From Siphonodentalium dalli (lineage: Eukaryota; Mollusca; Scaphopoda; Gadilida; Siphonodentaliidae): DNA of 64,000 bases. A model generated the notes under the pieces. The model was given only the letters and a program-made list of their open reading frames with translations. It searched no databases and had not been told where the DNA came from. Every line of letters starts with the position of its first letter. The stretch's first letter is position 1. Location of the stretch: the NCBI GenBank assembly GCA_032622095.1, contig CP136061.1, positions 39,313,797 to 39,377,796 of the forward strand, given 5' to 3'. This document shows positions 9,951 to 21,660 of the stretch, piece after piece. The position numbers were made by a program, and so were the translations under genes.

Positions 9951-11776
9951 GGTGCTCCAGTGAAGCGCCTATAAAATGGGTGGACTGGTAATGCCTTCTC
10001 GTCGCTCCAGTGAAGCGCCTGTAAAATGGGTGGACTGGTAATGCTGTCTTCGTGCTCCAGTGAAGCGCCTGTGAAATGGGTGGACTGGTAATGCTGTCTC
10101 GCCAATCCAGTGAAGCGCCTTTAAAATGGGTGGACTGGTAATGCTTTCTCGCCGCTCCAGTGAAGCGCCTGTAACATGGGTGGACTGGTAATGCTTTCTC
10201 GCCGCTCCAGTGAAGCGCCTTTAAAATGGGTGGACTGGTAATGCTTTCTCGCCGCTCCAGTGAAGCGCCTGTAAAATGGGTGGACTGGTAATGCTGTCTC
10301 GCCGCTCCAGTGAAGCGCCTGTAAAATAGGTGGACTGGTAATGCTGTCTCGCCGCTCCAGTGAAGCGCCTTTAAAATGGGTGGACTGGTAATGCTGTCTC
10401 GCCAATCCAGTGAAGCGCCTTTAAAATGGGTGGACTGGTAATGCTTTCTCGCCGCTCCAGTGAAGCGCCTGTAACATGGGTGGACTGGTAATGCTTTCTC
10501 GCCGCTCCAGTGAAGCGCCTTTAAAATGGGTGGACTGGTAATGCTTTCTCGCCGCTCCAGTGAAGCGCCTGTAAAATGGGTGGACTGGTAATGCTGTCTC
10601 GCCGCTCCAGTGAAGCGCCTGTAAAATAGGTGGACTGGTAATGCTGTCTCGCCGCTCCAGTGAAGCGCCTGTAAAATAGGTGGACTGGTAATGCTGTCTC
10701 GCCGCTCCAGTGAAGCGCCTTTAAAATGGGTGGACTGGTAATGCTTTCTCGCCGCTCCAGTGAAGCGCCTGTAACATGGGTGGACTGGTAATGCTTTCTC
10801 GCCGCTCCAGTGAAGCGCCTTTAAAATGGGTGGACTGGTAATGCTGTCTCGCCGCTCCAGTGAAGCGCCTTTAAAATGGGTGGACTGGTAATGCTGTCTC
10901 GCCGCTCCAGTGAAGCGCCTTTAAAATGGGTGGACTGGTAATGCTTTCTCGCCGCTCCAGTGAAGCGCCTTTAAAATGGGTGGACTGGTAATGCTGTCTC
11001 GCCGCTCCAGTGAAGCGCCTTTAAAATGGGTGGACTGGTAATGCTTTCTCGCCGCTCCAGTGAAGCGCCTGTAAAATGGGTGGACTGGTAATGCTGTCTC
11101 GCCGCTCCAGTGAAGCGCCTGTAAAATAGGTGGACTGGTAATGCTGTCTCGCCGCTCCAGTGAAGCGCCTTTAAAATGGGTGGACTGGTAATGCTTTCTC
11201 GCCGCTCCAGTGAAGCGCCTTTAAAATGGGTGGACTGGTAATGCTTTCTCGCCGCTCCAGTGAAGCGCCTGTAAAATGGGTGGACTGGTAATGCTTTCTC
11301 GCCGCTCCAGTGAAGCGCCTGTAAAATGGGTGACTGGTAATGCTGTCTCGCCGCTCCAGTGAAGCGCCTGTAAAATAGGTGGACTGGTAATGCTGTCTCG
11401 CCGCTCCAGTGAAGCGCCTGTAAAATAGATGGACTGGTAATGCTGTCTCGCCGCTCCAGTGAAGCGCCTGTAAAATGGGTGGACTGGTAATGCTTTCTCG
11501 TCGATCCAGTGAAGCGCCTGTAAAATGGGTGGACTGGTAATGCTGTCTTGGTGCTCCAGTGAAGCGCCTTTAAAATGGGTGACTGGTAATGCTGTCTTGG
11601 TGCTCCAGTGAAGCGCCTGTAAAATGGGTGGACTGGTAATGCTGTCTCGCCGCTCCAGTGAAGCGCCTGTAAAATGGGTGGACTGGTAATGCTGTCTTGG
11701 TGCTCCAGTGAAGCGCCTGTAAAATGGGTGGACTGGTAATGCTGTCTCGCCGCTCAAGTGAAGCGCCTGTAAAATG
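9926..11776. repeat. 50-bp minisatellite, about 37 copies
   Basis: The unit reads GTGGACTGGTAATGCTTTCT plus CGCCGCTCCAGTGAAGCGCC plus TGTAAAATGG. CTCCAGTGAAGCGCC is nearly invariant; G/T and C/T variants recur in blocks, suggesting block duplication. Two copies have lost one base (about 11332 and 11580), which shifts the open frames. The long minus frames here are array artefacts. Confidence 0.95.
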
Positions 11777-11864
11777 GCAGCAATCGGCCTTGCTCAACAA
11801 CGGGAGTAATATTGTGTTAAACGCACGTATAGAGAGAGACTCACGTGATTAAGCGCTATATAAC

Positions 11865-12165
11865 CAGGGGGGGTCGGACAAAAATTTCAGGCACGTATGG
11901 CATTTTTTCCCTTTCGATCATTTTTTGTACCCACCCACCCCCACCGCCAAATTTTTTTCCGTTTTCGGCAGTTTTTTCCGACCATTTTTGACACCCACCC
12001 CCCTTTTAGCACCAGGGGGGGTCGAACAAAAATTTCAGGCACGTATGGCATTTTTTTCCCTTTCAATCATTTTTTGTACCCACCCCCACCGCCAAATTTG
12101 TTTCCGTTTTCGACAGTTTTTTCCGACCATTTTTTGACACCCACCCCCCTTTTAGCACTAAAACA
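11865..12165. repeat. Two tandem ~140-bp copies, homopolymer-rich
   Basis: Two direct copies from CCAGGGGGGGTCG to CACCCCCCTTTTAGCAC, with AATTTCAGGCACGTATGGCA and CCCACCGCCAAATTT inside. Rich in C, G and T runs. Further homopolymer-rich sequence follows to 12486, with a piece reading GGCTGCCAGCGGCCATCTTG that resembles common invertebrate dispersed repeats. Confidence 0.7.
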
Positions 12166-12559
12166 GAGATTTGCGGGGGGAATTCACTGTACACAGCTGT
12201 ATATGAATTTCTGTGCATACTATTTATCATGGATGTTAACATGGACATGGAAATAGGAATGAGTCATTTTGAGGTCATTCGGCCAAAAAAACATGGCTGC
12301 CAGCGGCCATCTTGGATTTCAAAATTTGCAACAAAAAGTGGTTTTGAAGCCCAACTCATTGCCAAAACACTAAAAAACAAGCAGGAAATTTTTTTTTTAG
12401 TTGCGAAAAAAATTGCTTGTTGGTGGCTTTGACCACCCACCCACCCCGGCATAGGTGCCGGAAAAAAAATTCACCCCCCCCCCCGATATAACAACCATAA
12501 ATTAATTATCAGTATATGGACTATATACCTATTGCATTGGTATATAGTCCATACACATT

Positions 12560-12815
12560 ATTTTCAATAAGCACAATCGACGTTGGCACCTCCCACCACC
12601 TTACATCATCCTTGCCTAACGATCCGCTAAGATCATCCTTCACCAGTCACCATTCTCTCACATTCCACACAGCTGTAAATAAGTAACTTTTTGGGCCACT
12701 TTGTCAAGTATATAATTTTGTAACAATGTATACCGGAGAGGGGCTCATTAAGTTATGTAACTTGTGCCCCAATCTACTTTGTATTATTACAATTAAAATA
12801 TATTTAAGGTAAAAG
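12560..12815 (+). repeat. Possible 3' tail of a non-LTR retrotransposon
   Basis: GAGAGGGGCTCATTAAG, ACTTGTGCCCCAATCTA and a final ACAATTAAAATATATTTAA recur in similar form at about 62195-62280. The conserved tail with an AATAAA-like end suggests a LINE/SINE 3' end. No reverse transcriptase is present. Confidence 0.45.
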
Positions 12816-12869
12816 TCCATACACGAGTATTGTATTGTATTGATATATAGTCCATATATTCAAGTATTG

Positions 12870-13897
12870 AATTGCAGTTTTCGACATATTTCAGTCACAG
12901 ATCAAACAGCGATCAATTACAAGGTATTATTTAAGACTTGAACATTGCCAGTAACGACAACACCTAGCTACAATGAGACCGTTTAATTTGGGATCATGGC
13001 GGCTCAGTGCAAGATTGTAAATATCAGTTTATACCAAAGGGCAATGAATCTTGGCCTTGACTGACTTTTTATTTACACTATTTCACATAAAGCCCACATC
13101 ATCGATTGCAACGAAGTATCACTGAAATAAAAGATTGTGTAGACAATAACATCAATATGAATAATTAATGTGCGCCATGAAATACTGATGATGGGGATAA
13201 CGTGAGACACACCATTTGGCGACCGATATATCGGTTTTAATACCTGTTTTTCCGTTTTTCCTGATAGGAAGTAGTCAGTTATGACCAATTCGCCCCAACA
13301 ATATACATGCCTATTATATTATATTTATTTTTATACTTGTACTTTTCATGTGTATATTGTACATACAATTGTCTCATCGCACTCTATCCTTACAGACGTG
13401 CTTCTTTTCCCCGATATAGAGCCAGTTTATACACTAGAATCTTCATAAGAAGGAAGTTAGCTTTCAAACAATGTGCATAATGCTCCGAATACAGGTTTAA
13501 ACAAACGAAAAAAAGTCAAGTGAAATTGCAGACTCAATATTCCTTTCAGTTATCAGATCTCCTTGCCAACTATACGATGCAATGTCCACTTGTTTATGAG
13601 TTGTTACGAAAGCACAGCCCAGACTTCCATTATACCCACGTCAAGTCGATAAATCAAATTGCAAACATCCATATCTTGATATTCTGTCTGTGTATCGATG
13701 TTTCAAGACCAATATTTGTTTAGTTTCGCGGGATATCATTTCAGCCATCGATTAGCCTGATACTTCGGCCGGTTCATTTTGTGTACACTGCCCCACTCGG
13801 AGAAAGGGCTAGTCTGTTATACAGCCATTCGAATGCACCCCGGGCGTGACGAGACAAAAATACTTCAGGAGAAAATTATAGAAAGCCCATCCCTGTC
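12870..13897. other. No feature recognised
   Basis: AT-rich unique-looking sequence. Open frames at 13073-13288 and 13520-13723 are not protein-like enough to call. Confidence 0.45.
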
Positions 13898-14679
13898 TTA
13901 ACCCTTCTAAATGAATTTGCAATAAAAAAATAAAAAAAAACTTCTATTACTGGAGCTTCCTGAAATTTACAAAAACCCTGTGCAAATGTATTCTCTTATA
14001 TATGCGAGTCTCCCATATGAAGCCTCGCATATGTAAGAGAATGCATTGGCTTAAGAATATTTATCTTGATCTTGTTACCCAGTGAATTCTCTTATATATG
14101 CGAGTCTCCCATATGAAGCCTCGCATATGTAAGAGAATGCATTGGCTTAAGAATATTTATCTTGATCTTGTTACCCAGTGAATTCTCTTATATATGCGAG
14201 TCTCCCATATGAAGCCTCGCATATGTAAGAGAATCCATTGGCTTAACAATATTTAACTTGATCTTGTTACCCAGTGAATTCTCTTATATATGCGAGTCTC
14301 CCATATGAAGCCTCGCATATTTAAGAGAATCCATTGGCTTAACAATATTTACCTTGATCTTGTTACCCAGTGAATTCTCTTATATATGCGAGTCTCCCAT
14401 ATGAAGCCTCGCATATGTAAGAGAATCCATTGGCTTAACAATATTTAACTTGATCTTGTTACCCAGTGAATTCTCTTATATATGCGAGTCTCCCATATGA
14501 AGCCTCGCATATTTAAGAGAATCCATTGGCTTAACAATATTTATCTTGATCTTGTTACCCAGTGCATTCTCTTATATATGCGAGGCTCCCTATTATGGGA
14601 GACTCACATGTATAAGAGATTGCACTGGCACGTGATATTTAATGCTGCACAAGCGCAGATCCTGCATTGGAATGGTTAA
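13898..14679. mobile_element. TTAA-flanked element, family D copy 1, hairpin amplified in tandem
   Basis: TTAA at 13898-13901 and 14676-14679, with related ends CCCTTCTAAATG and its degenerate inverse. Inside, a 96-bp unit (diverged hairpin plus a GATCTTGTTACCCAGTG spacer) repeats about six times from 13990 to 14640. The hairpin centre is CTCCCATATGAAGCC, a subfamily distinct from the CGACCATAGGTCG type. Confidence 0.75.
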
Positions 14680-14929
14680 CACGCGCCCCGAACAGCAGAC
14701 ACGTGTTAACGGTGTGGTGGGCCATTTACAGGACTTGGAAAATGTATTTACGAAGTGTTCTGTTTATACAAGCGTTGGAAACAATGACTGGTGAGTCCAT
14801 ATTGCCATTTACGGACTCGCGTGCTATTAGACGTGGAGAAATTTGAGGTCGAGGTTATTGTTAACCTCCATTAAATGTCAAATATATACATGTTATATAA
14901 ATATACATGATGCAAATGCTAATCACAAT

Positions 14930-15148
14930 ATTTTTTATACCCTGTGCCAATGCATTCTCTTATATATGCGAGTCGACCATAGGTCGCCTCGCATATATAA
15001 GAGAATGCATTGGCCTAACAATTTTTTAATAATTTTTTCTTTAACAATTTTATAATTTCACCCACACAGAGCCCCAGACAAACATGAGCAGACGACACTC
15101 TTCTATATGCTTCTATATATGTGTGGGGCTCCCTGCAGGGTAATGGAT
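14930..15148. mobile_element. Hairpin-pair MITE, family A copy, right part lost
   Basis: Left hairpin and the GAGCAGACGACACTC core are present. Similarity stops after CTGCAGGGTAATGGAT, so the right hairpin and both GTGACCCGCC ends are missing. Confidence 0.7.
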
Positions 15149-15149
15149 A

Positions 15150-16370
15150 CTTAACAGCGATGACGCCATGTTTTCCGTTGTGCAAAAGAACTTATTCTCG
15201 TGAAAATGAAAATTGGATTAGTTTGTTATTGCTGTTGTTGTTTTTTGTTATTGTTGTTGTATTCCGAGTTGGGGTTTATTTAATTATCCAATACGTCCTT
15301 CACATATTAGTTTCACACTGTATTCTCATTGACGGAGGAATCTGACGTCAACGACACGAACATAATCCATAATCTATAGTATAATTGTATCCCTTTGATC
15401 CCAGCAGTGTCAAAACATACAAAGGAAAGTTATCAATTGAGGACCAACGGAGCTCATATTTGTGTGAATTATTCATCACAATCGAGGGTGTTTATCCCGA
15501 CGTGCGTCAAGTATCATTTGACCGTTGTATAATTGTATAGGGATGTGGGGTGGATTGTTCATATGTCGGCTCAAAATCGAAAAATTAAAGACATGTCATT
15601 GTTCATAAAAGTACATTAACAGCTTAAGCAGTTTTGTGCAAAAGAGCGGTCAAGTGTGTGGTGCGTTCCTGTGCACTTGATTCTCTCGGCACGCTAGTCT
15701 ACTACAGGCATCACGTATGCTTAATGTATGGACATATTCATTTGAAATTTTCGACTTTTGTCATTTACAATTCACTCTGCACAATTATGAGTAATCGTGC
15801 AGTCCTTATTCATTTGGAATATGGCCGGTTTCAATCATAATGAATTGTAACCGACAAATGCCTGGAATAAAACAATGTGAAATATTTATATGCGGTGTAT
15901 GTGATGGCAGTGATCAGACCAGCGTGGCAATGGGACTCAACTCTGTCTTGTAATTTGCGTCCAGCCACGTCCGTTGTTTGAAGTTCCAAAGACGATTAAC
16001 ATCTGGAGGGGAATTGTTCTGATTTCAATTGGTTTATTTTTGCGAAATACAGCAAAATACAGAAGATTTCAAAACGTGCAATAAAACAATTTTTCTTGTT
16101 GTTGGACAATAAAAACCCATTACGTTTGTCACGACAATTGTAACAGAAAACGTCTTCTATAAACTAAGAAGCATAGCCCACTAAAATAACAAGTTTGCTC
16201 GATTAAATTCATAACATTTCCCTAAATTTCAGTATACCACAAGCAAAATTTCCATAGCGTTGAATTGCTTTATTTTCACTCATTCATAATTTGTATGCAA
16301 TACAGAGTGAAAAACGTATATAGAGAGCTATGTACACAATGTTGCGTTTGGCGGTCGAGGTCCGTACGTG
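15150..16370. other. No feature recognised
   Basis: Non-coding with a TTG/TTGTTG-rich stretch at 15225-15265. Open frames are low complexity or short. No element ends are seen. Confidence 0.45.
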
Positions 16371-16375
16371 TCATT

Positions 16376-16740
16376 CGTCGTGTTCTTCGTCATCATCATC
16401 ATCATCATCGTCGTCGTCTTCGTCTTAGTCGTCGTAATCATCCTCATTGCCGTCATCATCGTCGTCGACGTCGTCGTCATCATCACCATCATCATCATCG
16501 TCGTCGTCATCGTATTCGTCTTAGTCGTCGTAATCATCCTCATTGCGGTCGTCGACGTCGTCGACGTCGTCGTCATCATCACCATCATCATCATCATTAT
16601 CATCATCATCATTATTAGCGCCGTTATCGTCGTGAGTGTTTCGCCATCGTCATCGTCACCATCGTTATGATTATCATCGTCATCATCAACGACGTCAACA
16701 ACATCATCCTCAGCATCGTCATAGTTATCGTCGTCTCGTC
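16376..16740. repeat. Interrupted (TCA/TCG)n trinucleotide repeat, ~365 bp
   Basis: Long runs of CATCATCATC and GTCGTCGTCG with duplicated blocks (CGTCTTAGTCGTCGTAATCA occurs twice). It gives His/Arg, Val/Ile or Asp/Met frames on either strand with no sign of a gene. Confidence 0.9.
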
Positions 16741-16984
16741 TCGAAACTACGGTTCTCGTTTTGCCATCGCGTAACAAAAAAATTGTGCAATAACGTTAAT
16801 CAGTCCACACACTTGTAACGTTATATATATGTAATAGCCTCGAATAAGAATCAACGTTTAGAAACCGTTTCAATGCATCAGTACCTATTGGTGACCACTG
16901 CCACCACGTATGCATCAGTAATGATCGGTGGCATAAAAACCCATTTACAAAAGTAAATGTATATACGTACGTTGTATACGTAAT

Positions 16985-17395
16985 TTGCATACGTTCAGAC
17001 GCCGCCAAGATTGCACGGTATGTTTTTGAAGGCATTTCGTCATAGAAATCACATGGTGCCAGATATGAACAGAAACGTGCATATAACATGCATCTTTACC
17101 AAAGCGAACGACATAAGAAGTACACTTTCAGTAGTTCCACTTGTAACGGTGCTACTGGTAGTTGCCTTCAAATACCTATGATTCATTCTTGCTAGATAAT
17201 TCCATGCTATTTACAGGCAAATTTCGGTAGCATCGCTACTGGTGGAAATACAGATTTTTTACTTCGCACGTAGTTAGCTGTGGTAGAGATGCATCTTATA
17301 ATGCATGTTTCCGTTCATATTGTGGCACCATCATTGTCTACGACGAATTACCTGCAAACCATATCGTGCAAGCTTGTCAGTGTATGAATGTACCC
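16985..17395. mobile_element. Foldback element F, copy 1
   Basis: Long inverted repeat of about 200 bp per arm. The left arm contains GATTGCACGGTATG and TGGTGCCAGATATGAAC. The right arm has the inverse, ending CAGTGTATGAATG. The middle joins two copies of GGTAGCATCGCTACTGG-like sequence. No coding capacity. Confidence 0.65.
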
Positions 17396-17399
17396 TAAC

Positions 17400-17880
17400 A
17401 GGGACAATTGAGATTGACAAATACACGAATGATCGTTATCTATGCTTGATTTACTCAGCCAAAAACTTGCTACTGTCATAGCAATTTGCCATTAAAAAAG
17501 GTGTTTTGCAGTGAGACAAACACTCTTCATTTTACTATAGCAGGACTAGACTAGCAAGGAATGCTCTTCGTATTTTCATATTGCTGGAGAAAAATATTGA
17601 CTCGACTTTTTAAAAATATACGAAATGAATAAATATTGTACACCATGGCTTTGATGTTAAATTTAATTTTTGTGTCCATAAACAAACAATTAATAAACAC
17701 AACTGAATAAAACGAACGAGCAATCAATCAATCAATTCAACAAAAGTGTTGACCTCTTTCGATCCCGAGAAGCTGACTGGGACGTAACCATGGTAACAAC
17801 AGCGGCGATCATAACAGCGAGCATAACTTCAACATTAAATCTGCCACGTAGCTTAAATACGAGACATGGACATTATCAGT
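17400..17880. other. No feature recognised
   Basis: AT-rich, with a short AATCAATCAATCAATT run at about 17720. No ORF worth naming. Confidence 0.4.
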
Positions 17881-17889
17881 CGGTTTAAC

Positions 17890-18310
17890 CGACGATATTG
17901 GAGTATTCAGACGACATTCGTGGTGGAGCTGCGCGTGCGATGTATTCAGACAACATTTGGGGTGGGGCTGTGCGTGCGATTTATTCAGACGACATTTGGG
18001 GTGGGGCTGTGCGTGCGATGTATTCAGACGACATTTGGGGTGGGGCTGTGCGTGCGATTTATTCAGACGACATTCGTGGTGGAGCTGCGCGTGCGATGTA
18101 TTCAGACGACATTTGGGGTGGGGCTGTGCGTGCGATTTATTCAGACGAAATTCGGGTTGGAGCTGCGCGTGCGATGTATTCAGACCACATTCGGGGTGGA
18201 GCTGTGAGAAGTATTCGAACGACATGCGTGGTGGAACCGCACCCATATGCGTGCGAGGTGTTCATGCGAAGTTTTCAGGCGACATGCGGGGTGGACATGT
18301 GCGTCGAATT
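17890..18310. repeat. 39-bp tandem repeat, about ten copies
   Basis: The unit contains TATTCAGACGACATTTGGGG and TGGGGCTGTGCGTGCGA. The last three copies are diverged. The unit length is a multiple of three, so frames stay open on both strands (for example YSDDIWGGAVRAM repeats). Confidence 0.9.
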
Positions 18311-18899
18311 TCTTCCTTTTGCTCCGTTCTAGATAGAAACGTCGAAATCCGTCTAAGAATTTATTGACATAATGCATGGCATAGTAGGTTTGTGGAAAAA
18401 AGTTCCTAAGAATTACATCTGCACCGAAGGAATGTTGAAGGGTTATTTGTAGAGTCCCGGGTGTGAATCCGGATCAAAACGTTGTGACTGTTCAATAGTA
18501 CGTGAAGTACTTCGAGGCATTCTCATAATTGGTTGGTGGCATTATAACTCATTTACAAAAGGTAATTTAAATTATTGTATGCACATTAGAAGCTTTTGAA
18601 TGGCGCTTGGGTAAACATGAACGGAATCACTTTTTTTAAAGCCGTTCGACTATATAATCAAACGGTCAACAGTGTTTACACTGAAGATTATTTGGTGAAA
18701 TTATTTTGACTTCAATCATAAGCTCGTGGTCGTGGCGGTACGATGGGAAAAGGCGACGCCTCAGCCAATATACATGGAATGGCGCAGATATAGCGACCTG
18801 GAGCCGCTATAGCCAATGTCAGGTTAGGTCAACAGCAATATCCAGCTAAATAAACTGGTCAACTGGTCCGGTTAAAATGAGAGCGTGTTGGTTGACACA

Positions 18900-20070
18900 G
18901 ATTATTTAGCCACGATGTTGATATAAAGTCGTTATACAGCTATGGTGTTGATGTGTCCTACTTATTAATCCATGAAGTTGTTGGTCCCTGCTGATTTAAA
19001 TGTAATGTTGGTGTTTCCTACTGATTTATATACAATGTTGATGGGGGGTCCTGCTGATTTATATACAATGTTGATGGGGGGTCCTGCTGATTTATATACA
19101 ATGTTGGTGGGTCCTGCTGATTTATATACAATGTTGATGGGGGGTCCTGCTGATTTAGAAATAATGTTGGCTACCCCTGCTGATTTAGATACTATGTTGG
19201 TTGGTCTTGCTGATTTATATATTATGTCGGTGGGTTCAGCTATTTAGCTTTGATGTGGTGTTTCCTGTTGATTTAGATATGATTTTGGTGGGTTCGGATA
19301 TTTAGCTTTGATGATGGTGGTCTTGCTGATTTCGGTAAGATGTTGGTTGGCCATGCTAAGTTAACTGTGACAATCTTGACGGGGTCTTGCTGATATAGAT
19401 ACACCCATGGAGTTAGTGGGCCCTGCTGACCATGTTGGTGTGTCCTGCTGATTTAGATACAATGTTAGTGGGTCCTGTTGATTTAGATATAATGTTGGTG
19501 AACCTTGCTGATTTAGATATAATGTTGGTGGACCTTGCTTATTTAGATATAATGTTGGCGACCCCTGCTGATTTCGATATAATGTTTGGTGGGCCCTGCT
19601 ATATAATGTCGGTGAATCATACTTATTTAGATAAATTTATGTTGGTGGACCTTACTGATTTCGATATAATGTTGGTTGGGCCTGCTTATTTAGATATAAT
19701 GTTGGCTACCCCTGCTGATTTAAATATAATGTTGGTGGGTCCTGCTGATTTAAATATAATGTTGGTGGGTCCTGCTGATTTATATATAATGTTGGTGGGT
19801 CCTGCTGATTTATATATAATGTTGGTGGGTCCTGCTGATTTAGATATAATGTTGGTTGGTCCTGCTTATGTGGATATGTTGGTGAGCCCTGCTGATTTAG
19901 ATATGTTGGTTGGTCTTGTTGATTTAGATATACTGTTGGTTGATCCTGCTGACTTATATATAATGTTAGTGCCAACTTGGTGTACCCTGCTAATTTAGAT
20001 ATACTGCTGATTTAGATATGTGTTTGTGGTTTAGATAATTTTTGTGTGTGGACCCTGCTGATTTAGGCAT
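18900..20070. repeat. 30-bp degenerate tandem repeat, ~35-40 copies
   Basis: Consensus about CCTGCTGATTTAGATATAAT plus GTTGGTGGGT. It is tightest at 19690-19860 and decays outward with indels. A 188-codon open frame (19432-19998) is made of it and is not a gene. Confidence 0.9.
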
Positions 20071-20771
20071 GATATGTGTGGGTCATGTGATGGCTGATTT
20101 TGCTCATCCAGTTAAGAGGTTGCGACGGGGGAGTTGTGTTGTTATGAAATGATATCCGTCAGCGAATAATCAAGTTGTAATGTGGCGCCGCAAAAGATGC
20201 ACTGTCAGCTCGTATTGTGGGAAGAATGTTGGACAGTTGCACTGTCATTTTGTGTATTTAGTTAATTTGATGTCTTATCGTTGCATGTGACTTGGGTGTT
20301 TATTAAATCTGAGTTTTTTTTTATTTGTGTATTAACCTCCAGTAATGAAGAGCATACACAGCTTATAATTATTGTGGTGCATGCACTATGTCGTATGTAC
20401 ACACAAACTAGACAAATATATATACAAAAGATAGTACTTGCATGTTACTGTGAAACGGGGATGTAGAAATAGAGTCAAAGAGGACAGAAAGAGAAATAGA
20501 AAATGTGAGAGGCACGAAATGGATGAATGTGCTGTTATGCATAACACAAAGATTTTCTGTCAACTGTGAGAATATGTTCACGTCATCATTATCCAGTCTA
20601 TTTGTTTGGATTACCATATGTCACACGCATTGTAGTGGTCAGTAATATTGAGTATCTTACCGTTGCATTGTGACTTTAGGTGTTTAATGCATTTGATGGT
20701 CTATCGTTGCATGGTGAAGTGAGTTGTTTAGTATTGCGACTTGGGGTTGTCTGTAATATTAAGTATATTAC
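20071..20771. other. Non-coding, with repeated exon-end motif
   Basis: The motif around the exon-like block's donor (CCGTTGCATTGNGACT with GTAATATTNAGTAT) recurs at 20642-20676, and weaker versions (ATCGTTGCATG) occur at about 20278 and 20703. No ORF of note. Confidence 0.5.
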
Positions 20772-21038
20772 CGTTGCATTGCGACTCCTCACGAACATTC
20801 TATTGGAGCCGGAACCACTCTCGGTGTTTCTGCCTCCCGTTTGATTCTGTTTCCGAGACTCTATAATGCGGCTATCGTGCCCATCTCCATTCACAACCGC
20901 ATCGTGACTATTTATAGTTCCCAGCACCTTCTTTGCGTGTTCATCGACCGCATTTTGTACACTATGAAATACAAGTTCTCGTTCTCGTCTTTTCTTCAAG
21001 ATATCGTCAATAAACTGCTTATCAAATGCTGATAATTC
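20772..21038 (-). CDS. Exon-like block, possible upstream exon of the KY-like gene
   Basis: 89 codons, open, with acceptor TTTTTTCAG before 21038 and donor GTAATA after 20772, phase 0 at both ends. Encoded residues begin ELSAFDKQFIDDILKKRRER, a charged helix-like segment. They continue with VFHSVQNAVDEHAKKVLG and end in a Gly/Ser/Asn/Arg-rich tail. It shares strand and phase class with KY exon A, which begins 11.7 kb downstream in the gene's direction, so the two could be joined. No homology that I can name proves this. It could instead belong to another gene. Confidence 0.5.
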
Positions 21039-21229
21039 CTGAAAAAATGACTGAAATTAGGGATGTGGATGTGTTAAGGTGACACAAAATAGCTTCTTCT
21101 GCCCAGTTATTCAGAAGCTGAATCCAAGTACGGTACGATAATTCCCAGCTGAAATGTCGTTGTTTTTTTCATTTCAAATTATAGTAGCATAGAATAAGTT
21201 CAACGTTGACCATTACTTAAAGATACGGG

Positions 21230-21660
21230 CCGCGGTGGGTATGCTGTTAAAATATTCAGCTCCGTCAAAAGCCGCCACAAACAGAAAGAATAGTAAAATA
21301 TAGACCGACTTTGTTCTTATACCAATCAGACATATGGCATAAACAGTATGTTATTGTCAAATGTTTTTCCTTTGTTATGTAAACAAAAGCAAAACACGTT
21401 ACAGAACCTGGCCTTTGTTTAGATCCGGAGATGGTAAACATAAGAGCGTTACTTGTTACTGTTTTCCTGATATGGAAATAATAAAGAGCGTTTATATCAT
21501 TTGTGTGTGATTTACCAATAGAATTGCGCTGTGTTATGTAAACAGAAGCACAACTTCTGTAACACGAGCAGGCTCTTGGTTACGTACACCATCGTACGTC
21601 TTGACGACAATATACTATTTACGCGCTGATTATGCTTGGCATATGAACAAAACCATATAT
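21230..21660 (-). repeat. Dispersed repeat, copy 1 (matches 43090-43480 inverted)
   Basis: Shared landmarks in inverse orientation are GCCGCCACAAACAGAAAGAA, CATATGGCATAAACAGTATG, TTATGTAAACAAAAGC and AAAGAGCGTTTAT. Imperfect internal inverted repeats suggest an old foldback-type element. Confidence 0.55.

Noticed and set aside
11221-11800. Frames of 76-178 codons with ILQALHW repeats
   Set aside because: Made of the 50-bp minisatellite. They stay open only because single-base losses switch frame.
13990-14640. Regularly spaced palindromes suggestive of a CRISPR array
   Set aside because: Spacers are identical, the units form one tandem repeat inside a TTAA element, and the context is eukaryotic.
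16328-16777. Asp/Met/Thr-rich 149-codon frame
   Set aside because: Translation of an interrupted trinucleotide repeat.
17809-18367. Frames of 113-145 codons with SDDIWGGAVRA or NTSHAQPHPKC repeats
   Set aside because: Translation of the 39-bp array on both strands.
19432-19998. 188-codon frame with AxLDIMLVGP repeats
   Set aside because: Made of the degenerate 30-bp array; neighbouring array parts have indels that break the frame.
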